Shown in pieces: positions 1 to 8,398 of a stretch of DNA of 33,825 nt. How positions within the stretch are numbered: the stretch's first letter is position 1; each line of letters starts with the position of its first letter. Made by a program: the position numbers and the translations under genes. Source of the DNA: a virus; IMG/VR virus record IMGVR_UViG_3300034121_001073, positions 1 through 33,825 of that record; one strand, written 5' to 3'. The notes beneath the pieces are model-generated. The model was given only the letters and a program-made list of their open reading frames with translations. It did not search any database and was not told where the DNA came from.

Positions 1-74
1 CGCAACGCTCACGGCGACAAATGTCGCATGGGATGACTACGCCACCGCCTCTTATTCGTGAGCGACATGAAATC
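1..74. repeat. Terminal direct repeat, left copy
   Basis: Bases 1-74 are identical to 33752-33825. The repeat falls inside coding sequence (the end of the collagen-like gene and the start of the next gene), and both genes read through the join intact. The likely reading is an assembly overlap at the ends of a circular or concatemeric molecule, giving 33,751 unique bases. A true short packaged terminal repeat is possible but less likely, because the HNH-terminase arrangement suggests cos packaging. Confidence 0.95.
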
Positions 75-354
75 AAACGCAATCATCGAATCGGACGGCA
101 AGGCATACCCGGCCTGGGATGTGTCGCTGGCAATCACCCAGCGACTCCAGGAAAACGGAACAGAACCGATCTCGTTCAGCCTCCAGTGTGTGCCTGTTCG
201 TATTAACGATCATGGCGCAAGAGAGACGCTCGATAGCGCTGCGGTTCTGTTCGTGCGCGGACGCGAGAGCGAGATAACAGACCCGCGAGAGCAGGCCGCG
301 TTTTTCGCTGTGCAATCTGCCGTGGTGGACTTCCTCCGCTCAAAGGGGCTTTGA
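58..354 (+). CDS. Small protein of the fibre operon, function unknown
   Basis: A 98-residue protein whose GTG start overlaps the stop of the collagen-like fibre gene (GTGA, seen in the repeated copy at the right end), so the two genes are likely translationally coupled. An ATG at 67 is the alternative start. I recognise no domain. It is soluble-looking, with no signal peptide or membrane segment, and it ends one base before the next fibre gene begins. Its position between two fibre genes suggests a fibre subunit, adaptor or fibre chaperone, but that is inference from context only. Confidence 0.75.
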   Translation: MSDMKSNAIIESDGKAYPAWDVSLAITQRLQENGTEPISFSLQCVPVRINDHGARETLDSAAVLFVRGRESEITDPREQAAFFAVQSAVVDFLRSKGL

Positions 355-1578
355 ATGGCGACCTACTTCGCTCGCGCGAGCGGAAACATCAACGGCGCGA
401 TTTGGGCGACGACGCCAACCGGAACGGCGGCAACTGCTACGTTCACGTCAGCGGACGTTCTGTGCGCGAATGGCATTTCCACAATCGCCATCAACGTCAA
501 CACGACCGTCGCTCAGATTCGCAATGACGCCTTTAACGACGGAACCAACACTGCCACGGCTGGCGGCGCGTTTTCGCTGGCGTCTGGCGTGACGCTGAAC
601 GCGAATCTGATCTCCCAGAACACGCAATTGATGTCGATCTCTTCCGCAGGGACATACACCATCAACGGGTCCGTGACTTGCAGCGGATCGGCGGCGTGTA
701 TCAGTCAAACGGCAGGGACTCTTAACATCACTGGGGCCGTGTCGTCAGCCTCTGGCGCTTCCGGCAACGGCAGCGCGGTTAGCTTTGGGGTTGGCGCATC
801 GGCTCTCACCGTGACAGGCAATGTCACTGGATTGACGGGCGTCGGTGCGATCTTTATCCCTGGCGGCAGCGGCGCGATCGACATCACTGGAGATGTCACT
901 GGCGGAACTACTGGCCCTGGTGTCGGCTTTAACACAGGCTCCGCAAATGTCACGATAACCGGGACGGTTTCCGGCGGTTCTGGATCTGCTGCTGGCGTCA
1001 ACGCGGCAACAGCAACGTCCCCAACCATAACTATCAACGGGACGGCAGTTGGTGGAGTCGGTGGTGTTGGCCTGTCAGCCGGGGCCGTAGGCACATTTGT
1101 TGTGACGAGGGCCAAGGGAAGCTCTACGCAAGTCGGAGTTGCTGGAGGCACCGGATCAGGTGTCACACTCACTGAGGTGGAATACGCAGATAACGGATTT
1201 TCGCCCACCTCTGGAATCATCAGGTTTGCGGCGACGACAGCCAATGTCGCTCTGGTCCAAATGGTGGGAGGGTCAACGGCAGGTTCAAAGAAAACTCTCG
1301 TTGACCCGATCTCGACTGGTTTCTATCCAGCGACCGGAGACGTTCGCGGCGGCACCTCTTACGCTGGCGGGACTCGCGTCGGAACGCTCGCGGTTCCTGC
1401 CGCTTCGCTGGTCGCCGCTGGGGTCGCGGTCGATGCGACGACCGGGACGGCATCGATCACATCAGCGGCGATCCAGTCGGCGTGTTCGTCGGCGCTGACA
1501 GCGTTTGCAAGCGGTCGGCTGGCTGATGTGGCGACAACCGCCACGACAGGTCAGCAGATCGCGGACGCTACGTTCTAA
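355..1578 (+). CDS. Gly/Ala/Thr-rich tail fibre or adhesin, probably beta-solenoid
   Basis: A 407-residue protein directly after the 98-residue gene. It is dominated by Gly, Ala, Thr, Ser and Val. From about residue 100 to 290 it shows short recurring beta-strand units of the kind 'ITG-V-GG', as expected of a right-handed beta-solenoid or a shallow beta-helical fibre. The first 60 residues resemble head regions I associate with phage virion surface proteins. There is no signal peptide. It is the last fibre gene before the HNH and terminase genes. The sequence is less GC-rich and uses different codons from the head genes, which fits an exchangeable host-recognition gene. The role as a virion fibre is inferred from composition and position. 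Confidence 0.65.
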   Translation: MATYFARASGNINGAIWATTPTGTAATATFTSADVLCANGISTIAINVNTTVAQIRNDAFNDGTNTATAGGAFSLASGVTLNANLISQNTQLMSISSAGTYTINGSVTCSGSAACISQTAGTLNITGAVSSASGASGNGSAVSFGVGASALTVTGNVTGLTGVGAIFIPGGSGAIDITGDVTGGTTGPGVGFNTGSANVTITGTVSGGSGSAAGVNAATATSPTITINGTAVGGVGGVGLSAGAVGTFVVTRAKGSSTQVGVAGGTGSGVTLTEVEYADNGFSPTSGIIRFAATTANVALVQMVGGSTAGSKKTLVDPISTGFYPATGDVRGGTSYAGGTRVGTLAVPAASLVAAGVAVDATTGTASITSAAIQSACSSALTAFASGRLADVATTATTGQQIADATF

Positions 1579-1599
1579 TTCGACGCCGTTGGAGATGTG

Positions 1600-1899
1600 A
1601 TGCCATCGAAGATCCCCTCCTGGCGACCCAAGCGGATGACGGTGACGACCAGGCCGACGAAGGAGATCGCCCACTACCAAACCTCGGACTGGCGAGCCCG
1701 ACGGACGCGGATCCTGCTGAGAGACGCGATGCGTTGCTTTGAGTGCCGACGGGCCGTGAGCGGACGACAGGCCCATGTCGATCATCTGATCCCGCTCGAG
1801 GAAGGCGGGACGGACGACGACGGCAACCTCCGGACGATGTGCGAGCGTTGCCACGGGAGGAAGACCCGGGCGGAGCAGAGGCGAAGGGGAGTGAACTGA
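1600..1899 (+). CDS. Small HNH endonuclease, probably a packaging helper
   Basis: A 99-residue protein with a compact HNH domain over its second half: a CxxC pair (CFEC), then the H of 'HVDHLIPLEEGG', an N in 'DGNLRTMC', and a closing CxxCH. These are the metal-binding and catalytic positions of the HNH family. I chose ATG 1600 over GTG 1597 because GGAG lies five bases upstream. In HK97-like cos phages a small HNH protein encoded beside the terminase is needed for cutting and packaging DNA. The gene's place just before the terminase genes supports that role. A free-standing homing nuclease is the alternative. Confidence 0.85.
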   Translation: MPSKIPSWRPKRMTVTTRPTKEIAHYQTSDWRARRTRILLRDAMRCFECRRAVSGRQAHVDHLIPLEEGGTDDDGNLRTMCERCHGRKTRAEQRRRGVN

Positions 1900-1937
1900 A
1901 AAAAGCGAGTTGCCCACGGAGAAAAAGAAGAGAGAAC

Positions 1938-1959
1938 GGCCACCCACAAGGAGGTGGCC
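1938..1959 (+). promoter_or_regulatory. Hairpin over the ribosome binding site of the zinc-finger HNH gene
   Basis: GGCCACC (1938-1944) and GGTGGCC (1953-1959) are perfect inverted repeats separated by an eight-base loop. The strong Shine-Dalgarno AAGGAGG (1948-1954) lies in the loop and first stem bases, and the stem ends exactly against the ATG at 1960. In mRNA this would hinder initiation, so it may hold down synthesis of the nuclease. Confidence 0.6.
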
Positions 1960-2925
1960 ATGCGTGTCTCGGCTTGCCAGTGTTGCGGGGAATCGATCAA
2001 TGCAGGGACTCGCGGGCCTGTCCCGATCAAGTGCGGCCCGTGTCTCGGGCGACGACGACCAGGCGGGCCGCCACTCCCGAAGAAGGAGCGGCCGAGGAAG
2101 ACGCCAGAAGAGCGGATCAGGAGCGATCGGTTCACGTTCGTCCCCGGGAGAGTTGAGACGTCGTGCGGTCACTGCGGGAAGGCTCTGTGGATCACCCCCA
2201 AGCTATTTGCCGGGCAGCAGCGCCACTACTGCGGGAGAGAGTGCCGAGGTCTTGCCGATCGCCATGCAGTCCCCCACCGCTACCAGTGCCTCCGGTGTGG
2301 CAAACAATGCTCGATGCAGGGCAACCCGAGGCAGAAGCAGAAGGGGTTGTATTGCTCAAGGATGTGTGCCGGTGTCGTCAACGGCAGCAACAGGATTGGG
2401 GTTCCTGGTCCACTTCACAAAGCCATTGCCTCATGGTTCCACAAGTGGGGCAATGAAGAACCGGACTCACGGATTGTTGAACTTGAACGCTCGCTGTTTC
2501 CACACAGCCGAATGCTTTATCGGATCAGGCTCCTCCGTCGGTGTGCCGATTGCGGTGGCCCGAGAGAGAAGGGATCGCGAGTCTTCTGTGGTGGTTGCCT
2601 TTCAGCCAGGAAGAAACGGTCGTACCGCAAGAGCGGGAAGCTCCGCAGCCGCTGCAAGCATTTCGGTGTGGACTACGACAGCAAGGTGAATCGCCTCTCG
2701 GTATGCAACCGCGATGGATGGATCTGTGCGATCTGTGGAGTGAAGACGATCAAGGAAGCCAACAGGAAGCACCCACACCCGCTTGAAGGGACTCTCGACC
2801 ACATCATTCCGCTCTCGAATCGCACGAAGGGAAACACATGGGACAACGTTCAGTGCGCCTGCCGTGAATGCAACTGCCATAGGAAGCGAGACCGGATCCT
2901 CTGCTGCCAAATGAGGCTTTTCTAG
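1960..2925 (+). CDS. Multi-zinc-finger HNH endonuclease
   Basis: A 321-residue protein. The N-terminal two thirds carries a series of Cys pairs (CQCC, CGPC, CGHC, CLRCGKQC, CADCGG, CGGC), which look like several small zinc fingers or ribbons for DNA binding. The C-terminal 80 residues form an HNH domain: 'CAIC', then 'LDHIIPLS', 'NVQCACRECN'. ATG 1960 is chosen because AAGGAGG sits five bases upstream; a GTG at 1954 overlaps that ribosome binding site. Two HNH genes in a row beside the terminase suggest one packaging nuclease and one homing-type element. Which is which cannot be told here, though the extra DNA-binding fingers make this one the better homing candidate. Confidence 0.8.
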   Translation: MRVSACQCCGESINAGTRGPVPIKCGPCLGRRRPGGPPLPKKERPRKTPEERIRSDRFTFVPGRVETSCGHCGKALWITPKLFAGQQRHYCGRECRGLADRHAVPHRYQCLRCGKQCSMQGNPRQKQKGLYCSRMCAGVVNGSNRIGVPGPLHKAIASWFHKWGNEEPDSRIVELERSLFPHSRMLYRIRLLRRCADCGGPREKGSRVFCGGCLSARKKRSYRKSGKLRSRCKHFGVDYDSKVNRLSVCNRDGWICAICGVKTIKEANRKHPHPLEGTLDHIIPLSNRTKGNTWDNVQCACRECNCHRKRDRILCCQMRLF

Positions 2926-2991
2926 CCTGAAAAAAAGGCAGGCTGGGGTCCGAAAAAACGCTGAAACCAACCGGAAACCCCAGGCCTTGCC
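2924..2991 (+). other. Structured gap before the small terminase; candidate terminator or cos region
   Basis: After the HNH stop codon, AGCCTG (2924-2929) and CAGGCT (2939-2944) flank an A-rich loop. Overlapping it, CTGGGGT (2943-2949) pairs with ACCCCAG (2977-2983), and imperfect pairing extends outward on both sides. No T-tract follows, so this is not a standard intrinsic terminator. In many cos phages the cohesive-end site lies just upstream of the small terminase gene, so this 109-base gap is the natural place to look. No cleavage site can be read from sequence alone. Confidence 0.35.
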
Positions 2992-3034
2992 TGCGTGTGC
3001 GTCCTGCGGGTTTTGAAAATCCTGGAGAGGTCAG

Positions 3035-3514
3035 ATGGGATCGCGTGGCCCTGCCCCGAAGCCGTCAAGTGAGCGTTCCGCGATCGGTCGAAACACCCTC
3101 CGCCGCAAGGTCCGCGCGCCGAAGCCGACCGCGGTGGCGATGCCCGCGAGCGTGAAGGCCGACAAGGTGGCCGCCGGTTACTGGAAGGCCCACGCCCCGG
3201 CGCTGATCACCGCGCGCCGGTTGCGGCCCGACCTGGCGGAAGCCTTCGGCCTCTGTTGCCTGCTGAAATCCGAGATGGATGCCATGGCCGTCGAGCTCGC
3301 CACCCAGGAGCGGACGACCACGACAGAGAAGGGGGCATACGCCAACCCTCTGGTGAAGATCCTGAGAGACACGCGGCGCGACTGGCTTGCCCTGGCCCGC
3401 GACTTCGGTATGACCGCTGCATCCGATGCCCGCATTCCGCAGGATGCCCCCGATGTCGAAGAGTCCAAAGAGGACGCCGCGCTCCGCCTCCTCACCGTCC
3501 CGAAGCGATCGTGA
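3035..3514 (+). CDS. terS: Terminase small subunit, P27 family
   Basis: A 159-residue protein that opens with the 'GSRGPAPKP' basic N-terminus typical of the P27 family, followed by a helical body with conserved features such as 'YWKAHAPAL' and 'ANPLVKILRDTRRDW'. The small terminase recognises the packaging site and loads the large subunit. GGAGAGG lies a few bases upstream of ATG 3035. Its 3' end overlaps the start of the large terminase gene. Family assignment rests on the N-terminal motif, the length and the position. Confidence 0.9.
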   Translation: MGSRGPAPKPSSERSAIGRNTLRRKVRAPKPTAVAMPASVKADKVAAGYWKAHAPALITARRLRPDLAEAFGLCCLLKSEMDAMAVELATQERTTTTEKGAYANPLVKILRDTRRDWLALARDFGMTAASDARIPQDAPDVEESKEDAALRLLTVPKRS

Positions 3515-5072
3515 CCGGCCCGAGTGGGTCGAGGGCTACCACTTCGACGCCGCTGCCGCTGATCGCCCTTGCCAGTTCGTTGAGACGCTCTGTCGCGTCC
3601 CGTCTCGAGACGGTGGACCGGCCGAGCCCATGCGGTTGATCGAGTGGCAGAGGGAGCGAGTCATCCGGCCCCTGTTCGGATGGAAACGGGAGGACGGTCG
3701 GCTCCGCTACCGCCGCGGGTGCGTGTTCGTCCCGAAGAAAAACGGGAAGAGTTTCCTGATGGCGGCGGTGGCCCAGTACCTCCTCTGTGGCCATGCCCCG
3801 ATCTCCGACGTTTACCTCGCCGCGGTCGACCGACTCCAGGCCCGAGAGATCTACCGCGTGGTCGCAAAGTTCGTCAGCGCGTCCCCGCAGCTGTCGAAGC
3901 TCCTCGAGGTGATCGACTCGAAATCCCTGATCAGGAATCGCGATCACGGGAACGTCTTGAGGTGTTTGTCGGCCGACGCCTACCGGAACGAAGGCTTGAA
4001 CGGCAGCGTGATCATCGACGAGATCCACGCTCACAAGTCCGATCAACTGATCTCGGCCCTGACCTACGCCACGCGAGCCACGCCGAATGGTCTGATCCTC
4101 GCGATCTCCACCGCGGGGGACAACCGGAACAGCGTGGGCTACCAGTGGTGGAGCGATGCCGAGCTCGTGTCAGTGGACCCGAGGAGCAACCCTTCATTCC
4201 TCGGCGTGATCTACGCGGCCGACCCCGAAGACCCTCGCGGGTTTGGGGATCCCGCCGTGTGGCGCGAGGCCAACCCGTCGATGGGTGTCACGTTCCAAGA
4301 GGACGAGTTCGCGGCCGACTACCAGGACGCATTGACCAACCCGGTGAAGATGGGCCGGTTCATCCGATACGGGCTGAACGTCTGGACCGAGCGGGACAAC
4401 CGCTGGTTCCACGGTGACGAGTTCACCCGCTGCCGGGCCGATCCGCCCGAGCCCCTCGAGGGCCGCCCGTGTTGGGTCGGGCTCGACTTGGCTGATCACG
4501 ACGATCTGACGGCGGCCGTCTTCCTCTTCCGCTCCCCCGACGGCAGCTTCGACGCCGAGCTCCTGGCGTGGTGCCCAGAGGAGTCCATGGTCGAGCGGGA
4601 GAAGAAGCAGGGCATCCCCTACTCGTCGTGGCTCCGGGACGGCTGGCTCCGCGTGACTGAGGGGAGCCGGATCGACCAGGAGCGGATCTACGCCGACATC
4701 CAGGAAGTCCTCGAGGGCCACGAATGCCGCGGGGTATTTGGCGACCCGTGGCACTTGGACTGGATCGCGACGAAGCTCCAGTCCGACGGGGTCGACGTTC
4801 ACAAGGTTCGGCAGACGATCGGCTACCTCACCGGGCCATCGAAGACGCTCGAAGACCTGGTGAAGACGCAGCGGCTTCGATACCGCTCCCCGATCATGTC
4901 GTGGTGTGCCAATAACGTCTGCATCTGGACCGACCCAAACGGCAGCATCCGGCCCGACAAGGCGAAGAGTTCCGAGAAGGTCGACGCAATCTTCGCCCTG
5001 ATCAACGCGATTGCGGGGGCCTCGACTGACGCCGAGCCTGAAGGCGGGGAGTTCACCCTCTACCCCCTCTGA
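3453..5072 (+). CDS. terL: Terminase large subunit
   Basis: An ATPase-nuclease that pumps DNA into the prohead and cuts the concatemer. Walker A is 'VPKKNGKS' and Walker B 'VIIDE', about 90 residues apart. The RNase H-like nuclease half begins at 'VGLDLADHDD', with further acidic positions at 'GDPWH' and 'KVDA' near the C-terminus. This is the HK97-like Terminase_1 pattern and length. The start is uncertain: ATG 3453 has AGG nine bases upstream, while ATGs at 3426 and 3444 are also in frame. All overlap the small terminase gene, which suggests coupled translation. Confidence 0.95.
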   Translation: MSKSPKRTPRSASSPSRSDRDRPEWVEGYHFDAAAADRPCQFVETLCRVPSRDGGPAEPMRLIEWQRERVIRPLFGWKREDGRLRYRRGCVFVPKKNGKSFLMAAVAQYLLCGHAPISDVYLAAVDRLQAREIYRVVAKFVSASPQLSKLLEVIDSKSLIRNRDHGNVLRCLSADAYRNEGLNGSVIIDEIHAHKSDQLISALTYATRATPNGLILAISTAGDNRNSVGYQWWSDAELVSVDPRSNPSFLGVIYAADPEDPRGFGDPAVWREANPSMGVTFQEDEFAADYQDALTNPVKMGRFIRYGLNVWTERDNRWFHGDEFTRCRADPPEPLEGRPCWVGLDLADHDDLTAAVFLFRSPDGSFDAELLAWCPEESMVEREKKQGIPYSSWLRDGWLRVTEGSRIDQERIYADIQEVLEGHECRGVFGDPWHLDWIATKLQSDGVDVHKVRQTIGYLTGPSKTLEDLVKTQRLRYRSPIMSWCANNVCIWTDPNGSIRPDKAKSSEKVDAIFALINAIAGASTDAEPEGGEFTLYPL

Positions 5073-5109
5073 ACTTCACCGCCACGGGCCCGCCCTGTCC
5101 GATGGCGAC

Positions 5110-6531
5110 ATGGGAATCTTCGACCTCATTCCGTTCGCGCGGTCACGGCCGCAGCAAGCGCCCCCGGCGGTGGAGCTGCGCGGCCTGTCCGATGGCTCCG
5201 GGCCCTGGTCGGCGTGGATCAGCCCCGACGCGGTGACCCCCGAGGTTGCCGTGAGGACCACGGCCATCCTGTCGTGTGTCCGGTTCCTGAGTCAGGCCGT
5301 GGCGTCGATGCCACCGCGGGTGATCCGCACCACGCCCGACGGGCGGAAGTCTGCGGCCGTCGACCTCCCCTGCTATTCCGTTCTCACCGACCGGCCCAAC
5401 TCGACGCAGTCCCTCTACGAATGGATCGAGAGCACGATCTACCACACCGCCCTCTGGGGGAACGGTTACTCCCGGATCGTCCCCGGTGTCGACGGTGGCT
5501 TCTGCTCCGCCCTCGAGCTCCTCCACCCCAGCCGGATGGACCCGCGCCGGATGTCCGACGGCTCGATCGGTTACCGCTACCTGTACCCAAACGGATCTGG
5601 GCCGCAGGGCCAGACCGGCTGGGTGAACTTCAGCCAGGACGAGATCCTGCACGTTCGCTGGATTTCGGATAACGGGATTCGAGGCTTGGTTCCCTCGACC
5701 TTGTGCAACACGAGCGTTGCCCTCGCGCGGGAGCTCGACATCGCCGCCCGGGCTTTCTGGAGCAACGGCGCTCGTCCCGACATCGTCATCGAGACCGAGG
5801 AGACCCTGAACCAGCCGGCCATCGACGCCTTCCGTCAGCAGTGGCGGGAGATCTACGGCGGCTCGAGGAACCGCGGCGGGGCCGCGATCCTCCCCAAGAA
5901 ATCCAAGCTGGTCGCGATCGAGAGCAACTCCAACGAGGCCTCCGAGTTCTCCCAGCTGCGGCGCGATGTGACCGCGGAATGCGCCACGATCTACGGCGTC
6001 CCCGGCTCCCTTGTCGGAGTCAGGGAGGCAATGAAATACGCCACCACCGAGCAAGAGCATCTGTCGGCCCAGGTGTGGTGCCTGACGCCCTGGGAGATGA
6101 GGCTCGAAGGAGCGGTGAATCGCACCATCCTGTCCCCGGTGGTCAGCGGCCCGCAGTACGCCGGCTGTCGGTATCGGGTGGACAACCGCGGTCTCCTCCG
6201 CGGTGACAGCGCCGCCCGCGGGGCCCTCTATGACGTCCTCGCGAAATGGGGCGCAATGACGCCCGCCGAGATGCGTGACCTCGAGGACTTCCCCGAGCTC
6301 GACGAGCCCGCCGCGAAGGAAACCTACATCCAGTCTGGCTTCGTCCCGCTCCGCGAGGCGGCCGACTCCTCGCTCTCTGAGGCTCAGGTCTCCAGCCTCC
6401 TGGCCGTCCTGGCTGCCGTGTCCGCGGGGACGCTGGCCGCCCCGGCGGCCGAGGCCGTCATCGCCGCGGCTTACCCGACCCTGTCCGAGTCCGCTTCGAC
6501 CATCGTTGCCGGCGCAAGGGGGACCACATGA
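5110..6531 (+). CDS. Portal protein, HK97 family
   Basis: A 473-residue protein matching HK97-type portals: an N-terminal 'PEVAVRTTAILSCVRFLSQ' segment, 'ALWGNGYSRI', and the central 'QWREIYGGSRNRG' and 'FSQLRRDVTAECATIYGVP' regions. The dodecameric portal is the DNA entry and exit channel and the docking site for terminase and tail. ATG 5110 begins with 'MGIFDLIPF', the usual short hydrophobic start of these proteins; an upstream in-frame start at 5011 would lie inside the terminase gene and is rejected. The last four bases overlap the protease gene (ATGA). Confidence 0.93.
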   Translation: MGIFDLIPFARSRPQQAPPAVELRGLSDGSGPWSAWISPDAVTPEVAVRTTAILSCVRFLSQAVASMPPRVIRTTPDGRKSAAVDLPCYSVLTDRPNSTQSLYEWIESTIYHTALWGNGYSRIVPGVDGGFCSALELLHPSRMDPRRMSDGSIGYRYLYPNGSGPQGQTGWVNFSQDEILHVRWISDNGIRGLVPSTLCNTSVALARELDIAARAFWSNGARPDIVIETEETLNQPAIDAFRQQWREIYGGSRNRGGAAILPKKSKLVAIESNSNEASEFSQLRRDVTAECATIYGVPGSLVGVREAMKYATTEQEHLSAQVWCLTPWEMRLEGAVNRTILSPVVSGPQYAGCRYRVDNRGLLRGDSAARGALYDVLAKWGAMTPAEMRDLEDFPELDEPAAKETYIQSGFVPLREAADSSLSEAQVSSLLAVLAAVSAGTLAAPAAEAVIAAAYPTLSESASTIVAGARGTT

Positions 6532-7262
6532 GCATCGAGTACCGCACGCACGACGAGGCCGGTGACGAGATCGAGACCCGGTTCCTGGTGGCCGACCTGG
6601 CCCCGGTCGGCGTGGAAGAGCGCGAGGACGGCCCGCCGACGATCTCTGGCATGGCCCCCCCGTGGGATTCCTGGAGCGAGGATCTCGGCTTCCGGGAGAA
6701 GTTCGACCGCGGGGCCTTCGCTGATGTCCTCAAGAGCCGATCGCTCGACGTCGTCCTGGCGTGGAATCACGACGAGTCCTTCCCCCTCGGACGGACCCGC
6801 AACAAGACCCTCGACCTGGTCGAAGGAGACAAGGGGCTCGACTACCGAGGCCGCCCGCCCCAGCCCTCGGGCCGTGTCGACGAGTACCTGACCCTCATTC
6901 GAGGCGGATACGTTGCCGGCAGCAGCTTCGCCTTCACGGTCCGCGCTGACCCGAAGCACGAGACCTGGGCGACGGACGAGCGGGGCAACATCACCCGCAC
7001 CATCCACCGGGTATCGGGCCTCTACGACGTTTCGGTGGTGACGCGCCCGGCTTACCCCCGCTCGACCGTCGCCCTCCGCCGTCGTGACCTGTTCGCTGCC
7101 GCCAACCTCACCGAGGCCGAGCGCCGGCAGATCGTCGAGCGTGAGGCCGACGACCAGGCCGACGCGATCCGCAAGGCCGCCGCCGATCGGAAGAAGCTCG
7201 ACGCGCTGATCGGGGCCCGAGCGGCTTCCGCCCTCGCGAGGATGAAAGCCAATGGGCTCTGA
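6528..7262 (+). CDS. Prohead protease, HK97 family (S78/U35)
   Basis: A 244-residue serine protease that trims the capsid scaffold domain during head maturation. The catalytic His is in 'WNHDESFPLGRT' (about H81) and the Ser in 'GSSFAF' (about S132-S133). 'YDVSVVTRPAYPRSTVALR' is the family's usual C-terminal motif. It starts on an ATGA overlap with the portal stop. A coiled, charged tail follows the catalytic domain. In most HK97-type phages the capsid gene follows at once; here about 3.3 kb of other genes intervene. Confidence 0.93.
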   Translation: MSIEYRTHDEAGDEIETRFLVADLAPVGVEEREDGPPTISGMAPPWDSWSEDLGFREKFDRGAFADVLKSRSLDVVLAWNHDESFPLGRTRNKTLDLVEGDKGLDYRGRPPQPSGRVDEYLTLIRGGYVAGSSFAFTVRADPKHETWATDERGNITRTIHRVSGLYDVSVVTRPAYPRSTVALRRRDLFAAANLTEAERRQIVEREADDQADAIRKAAADRKKLDALIGARAASALARMKANGL

Positions 7263-7407
7263 CCACCGCTGCCGGTGTGGTGAACGGATGAAGATCCGCA
7301 CCTCGAAGCGGAGCGGGGATTCCGCGGTTCAGTATCTGCGATGCACCTGCGGGGCAGCGGCCCGCGTGGCTGTTCCGGCCCGAGACCTGTGGAGACGCAA
7401 GAGATGA
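7252..7407 (+). CDS. Small zinc-ribbon-like protein
   Basis: A 51-residue basic protein with two CxC pairs (C7/C9 and C31/C33), the expected arrangement for a small zinc ribbon. It begins inside the last codons of the protease gene, and its stop overlaps the next gene's start (ATGA at 7404). GAGG lies about ten bases upstream. Small zinc ribbons between phage head genes are common and of unknown role; DNA or RNA binding is the obvious guess. I recognise no named family. Confidence 0.65.
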   Translation: MGSDHRCRCGERMKIRTSKRSGDSAVQYLRCTCGAAARVAVPARDLWRRKR

Positions 7408-7763
7408 ACCCGGAACAGAAGCTCACCGCCGCCTGTCTGGCATTCGTCGCAAGCGCCCGGCTGAAGTCCGCCAACGGTCTGACCGTCAGCGAGTTCGGCT
7501 CCCTCGTCGTCGAGCTCCTCCGCCTGGCCGTCACCGGCCTCGAGGAGATCCCGGCCGATGGCCCGGCAAAGAAGGCCTGGGCCCTCGGCGTGATCGGCAA
7601 CCTGTTCGACACCGTCGCCGGTTTCGCGGTCCCGCTCTACCTCCAGCCCTTCTGGATCTTGGCCCGGCCGGCGGTTCGGGCCCTGGTGCTGGCCGCTGCC
7701 GGCGGGGCTCTCGAGCAGATCCTGACGCTCACCCGCGCCGCCGCCCCGGAGCCCGTCGCATGA
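7404..7763 (+). CDS. Small hydrophobic protein, possible holin-like
   Basis: A 119-residue protein starting on an ATGA overlap, with GGAG nine bases upstream. Its second half is mostly hydrophobic: one stretch around 'GVIGNLFDTVAGFAVPLYL' and another around 'PAVRALVLAAAGGALEQIL'. It could span the membrane twice or pack against it. It is the first of four membrane-type genes around the papain-like protease. A holin role would fit a lysis cassette, but neither the charge pattern nor the family is diagnostic, so this is inference from context. Confidence 0.6.
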   Translation: MNPEQKLTAACLAFVASARLKSANGLTVSEFGSLVVELLRLAVTGLEEIPADGPAKKAWALGVIGNLFDTVAGFAVPLYLQPFWILARPAVRALVLAAAGGALEQILTLTRAAAPEPVA

Positions 7764-8398
7764 CGACCGCCCTCGTCCTCGCCGCCGCTGCGGTGGCCTA
7801 CCTTCTCTGCACCCGCCCAGCGGTCGCGCCCGCGCTGCCGCAACTGCCGCCACTCTCGCCCATCATTCCGCCCGGCATCATGCCGTTGGGGATGCCAGGG
7901 GCAGCGGCAGGAGGCGGCGGCCCGCACCCGCTCACGCTCCTGGCGATCCTCGCCGCCGGCGCGATGATCGCGTTCTCGATTCGGGAAAATGGAACGCCGC
8001 CCCCCGCCCCCGGCCCCGCGCCGGTCGTCGGGCTCGATCTCCGGGGACGATTCGTCGGGCCGGACGCCGCGGCCGATGCTGCCGTCACGGCCGCTCTGCT
8101 CGAGGAGTTGGCCGACAAGATCCAGTGGGACGGGCTTCCGCAGGATCAGGAAGGACGACCCAAGGAGCCGCGCCTCCGCACCGGGGCCGCGTTTGACGAT
8201 CTGCGCCGCGCCGCTCGGGAGCTGCGGTGCGAAGGCGTGTCGCTCGGGGCTCGGCAGCCAGCGGTCAAGGATGAGATCAAACGCTATCTCGATGCCGAAG
8301 TCGGCACCGACGGCGGGCCTGTGGACGCCAAGAAGCGGTCGGCTTGGGTGTACGCGTTCAAGAGCATCGCCCAGGCCGCACGGGAGGCGACCCGATGA
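7760..8398 (+). CDS. Membrane-anchored protein with a proline-rich linker
   Basis: A 212-residue protein. An N-terminal membrane segment (residues 1-18) is followed by a Pro/Gly-rich stretch, then a second hydrophobic segment (about 58-73), a Pro-rich hinge, and a soluble charged C-terminal domain of about 120 residues with 'AAFDDLRRAARELRC' and a helical ending. It starts on an ATGA overlap and its stop overlaps the protease start in the same way, so the set is clearly co-translated. No family is recognised. It may place a soluble domain outside the membrane next to the papain-like enzyme. Confidence 0.65.
   Translation: MTTALVLAAAAVAYLLCTRPAVAPALPQLPPLSPIIPPGIMPLGMPGAAAGGGGPHPLTLLAILAAGAMIAFSIRENGTPPPAPGPAPVVGLDLRGRFVGPDAAADAAVTAALLEELADKIQWDGLPQDQEGRPKEPRLRTGAAFDDLRRAARELRCEGVSLGARQPAVKDEIKRYLDAEVGTDGGPVDAKKRSAWVYAFKSIAQAAREATR

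Noticed and set aside
1954-1962. GTG 1954 as start of the zinc-finger HNH gene
   Set aside because: It overlaps the Shine-Dalgarno AAGGAGG; ATG 1960 has correct spacing.
5011-5109. Upstream in-frame start for the portal gene
   Set aside because: Lies inside the large terminase gene and adds an unfamily-like extension; ATG 5110 gives the usual portal N-terminus.
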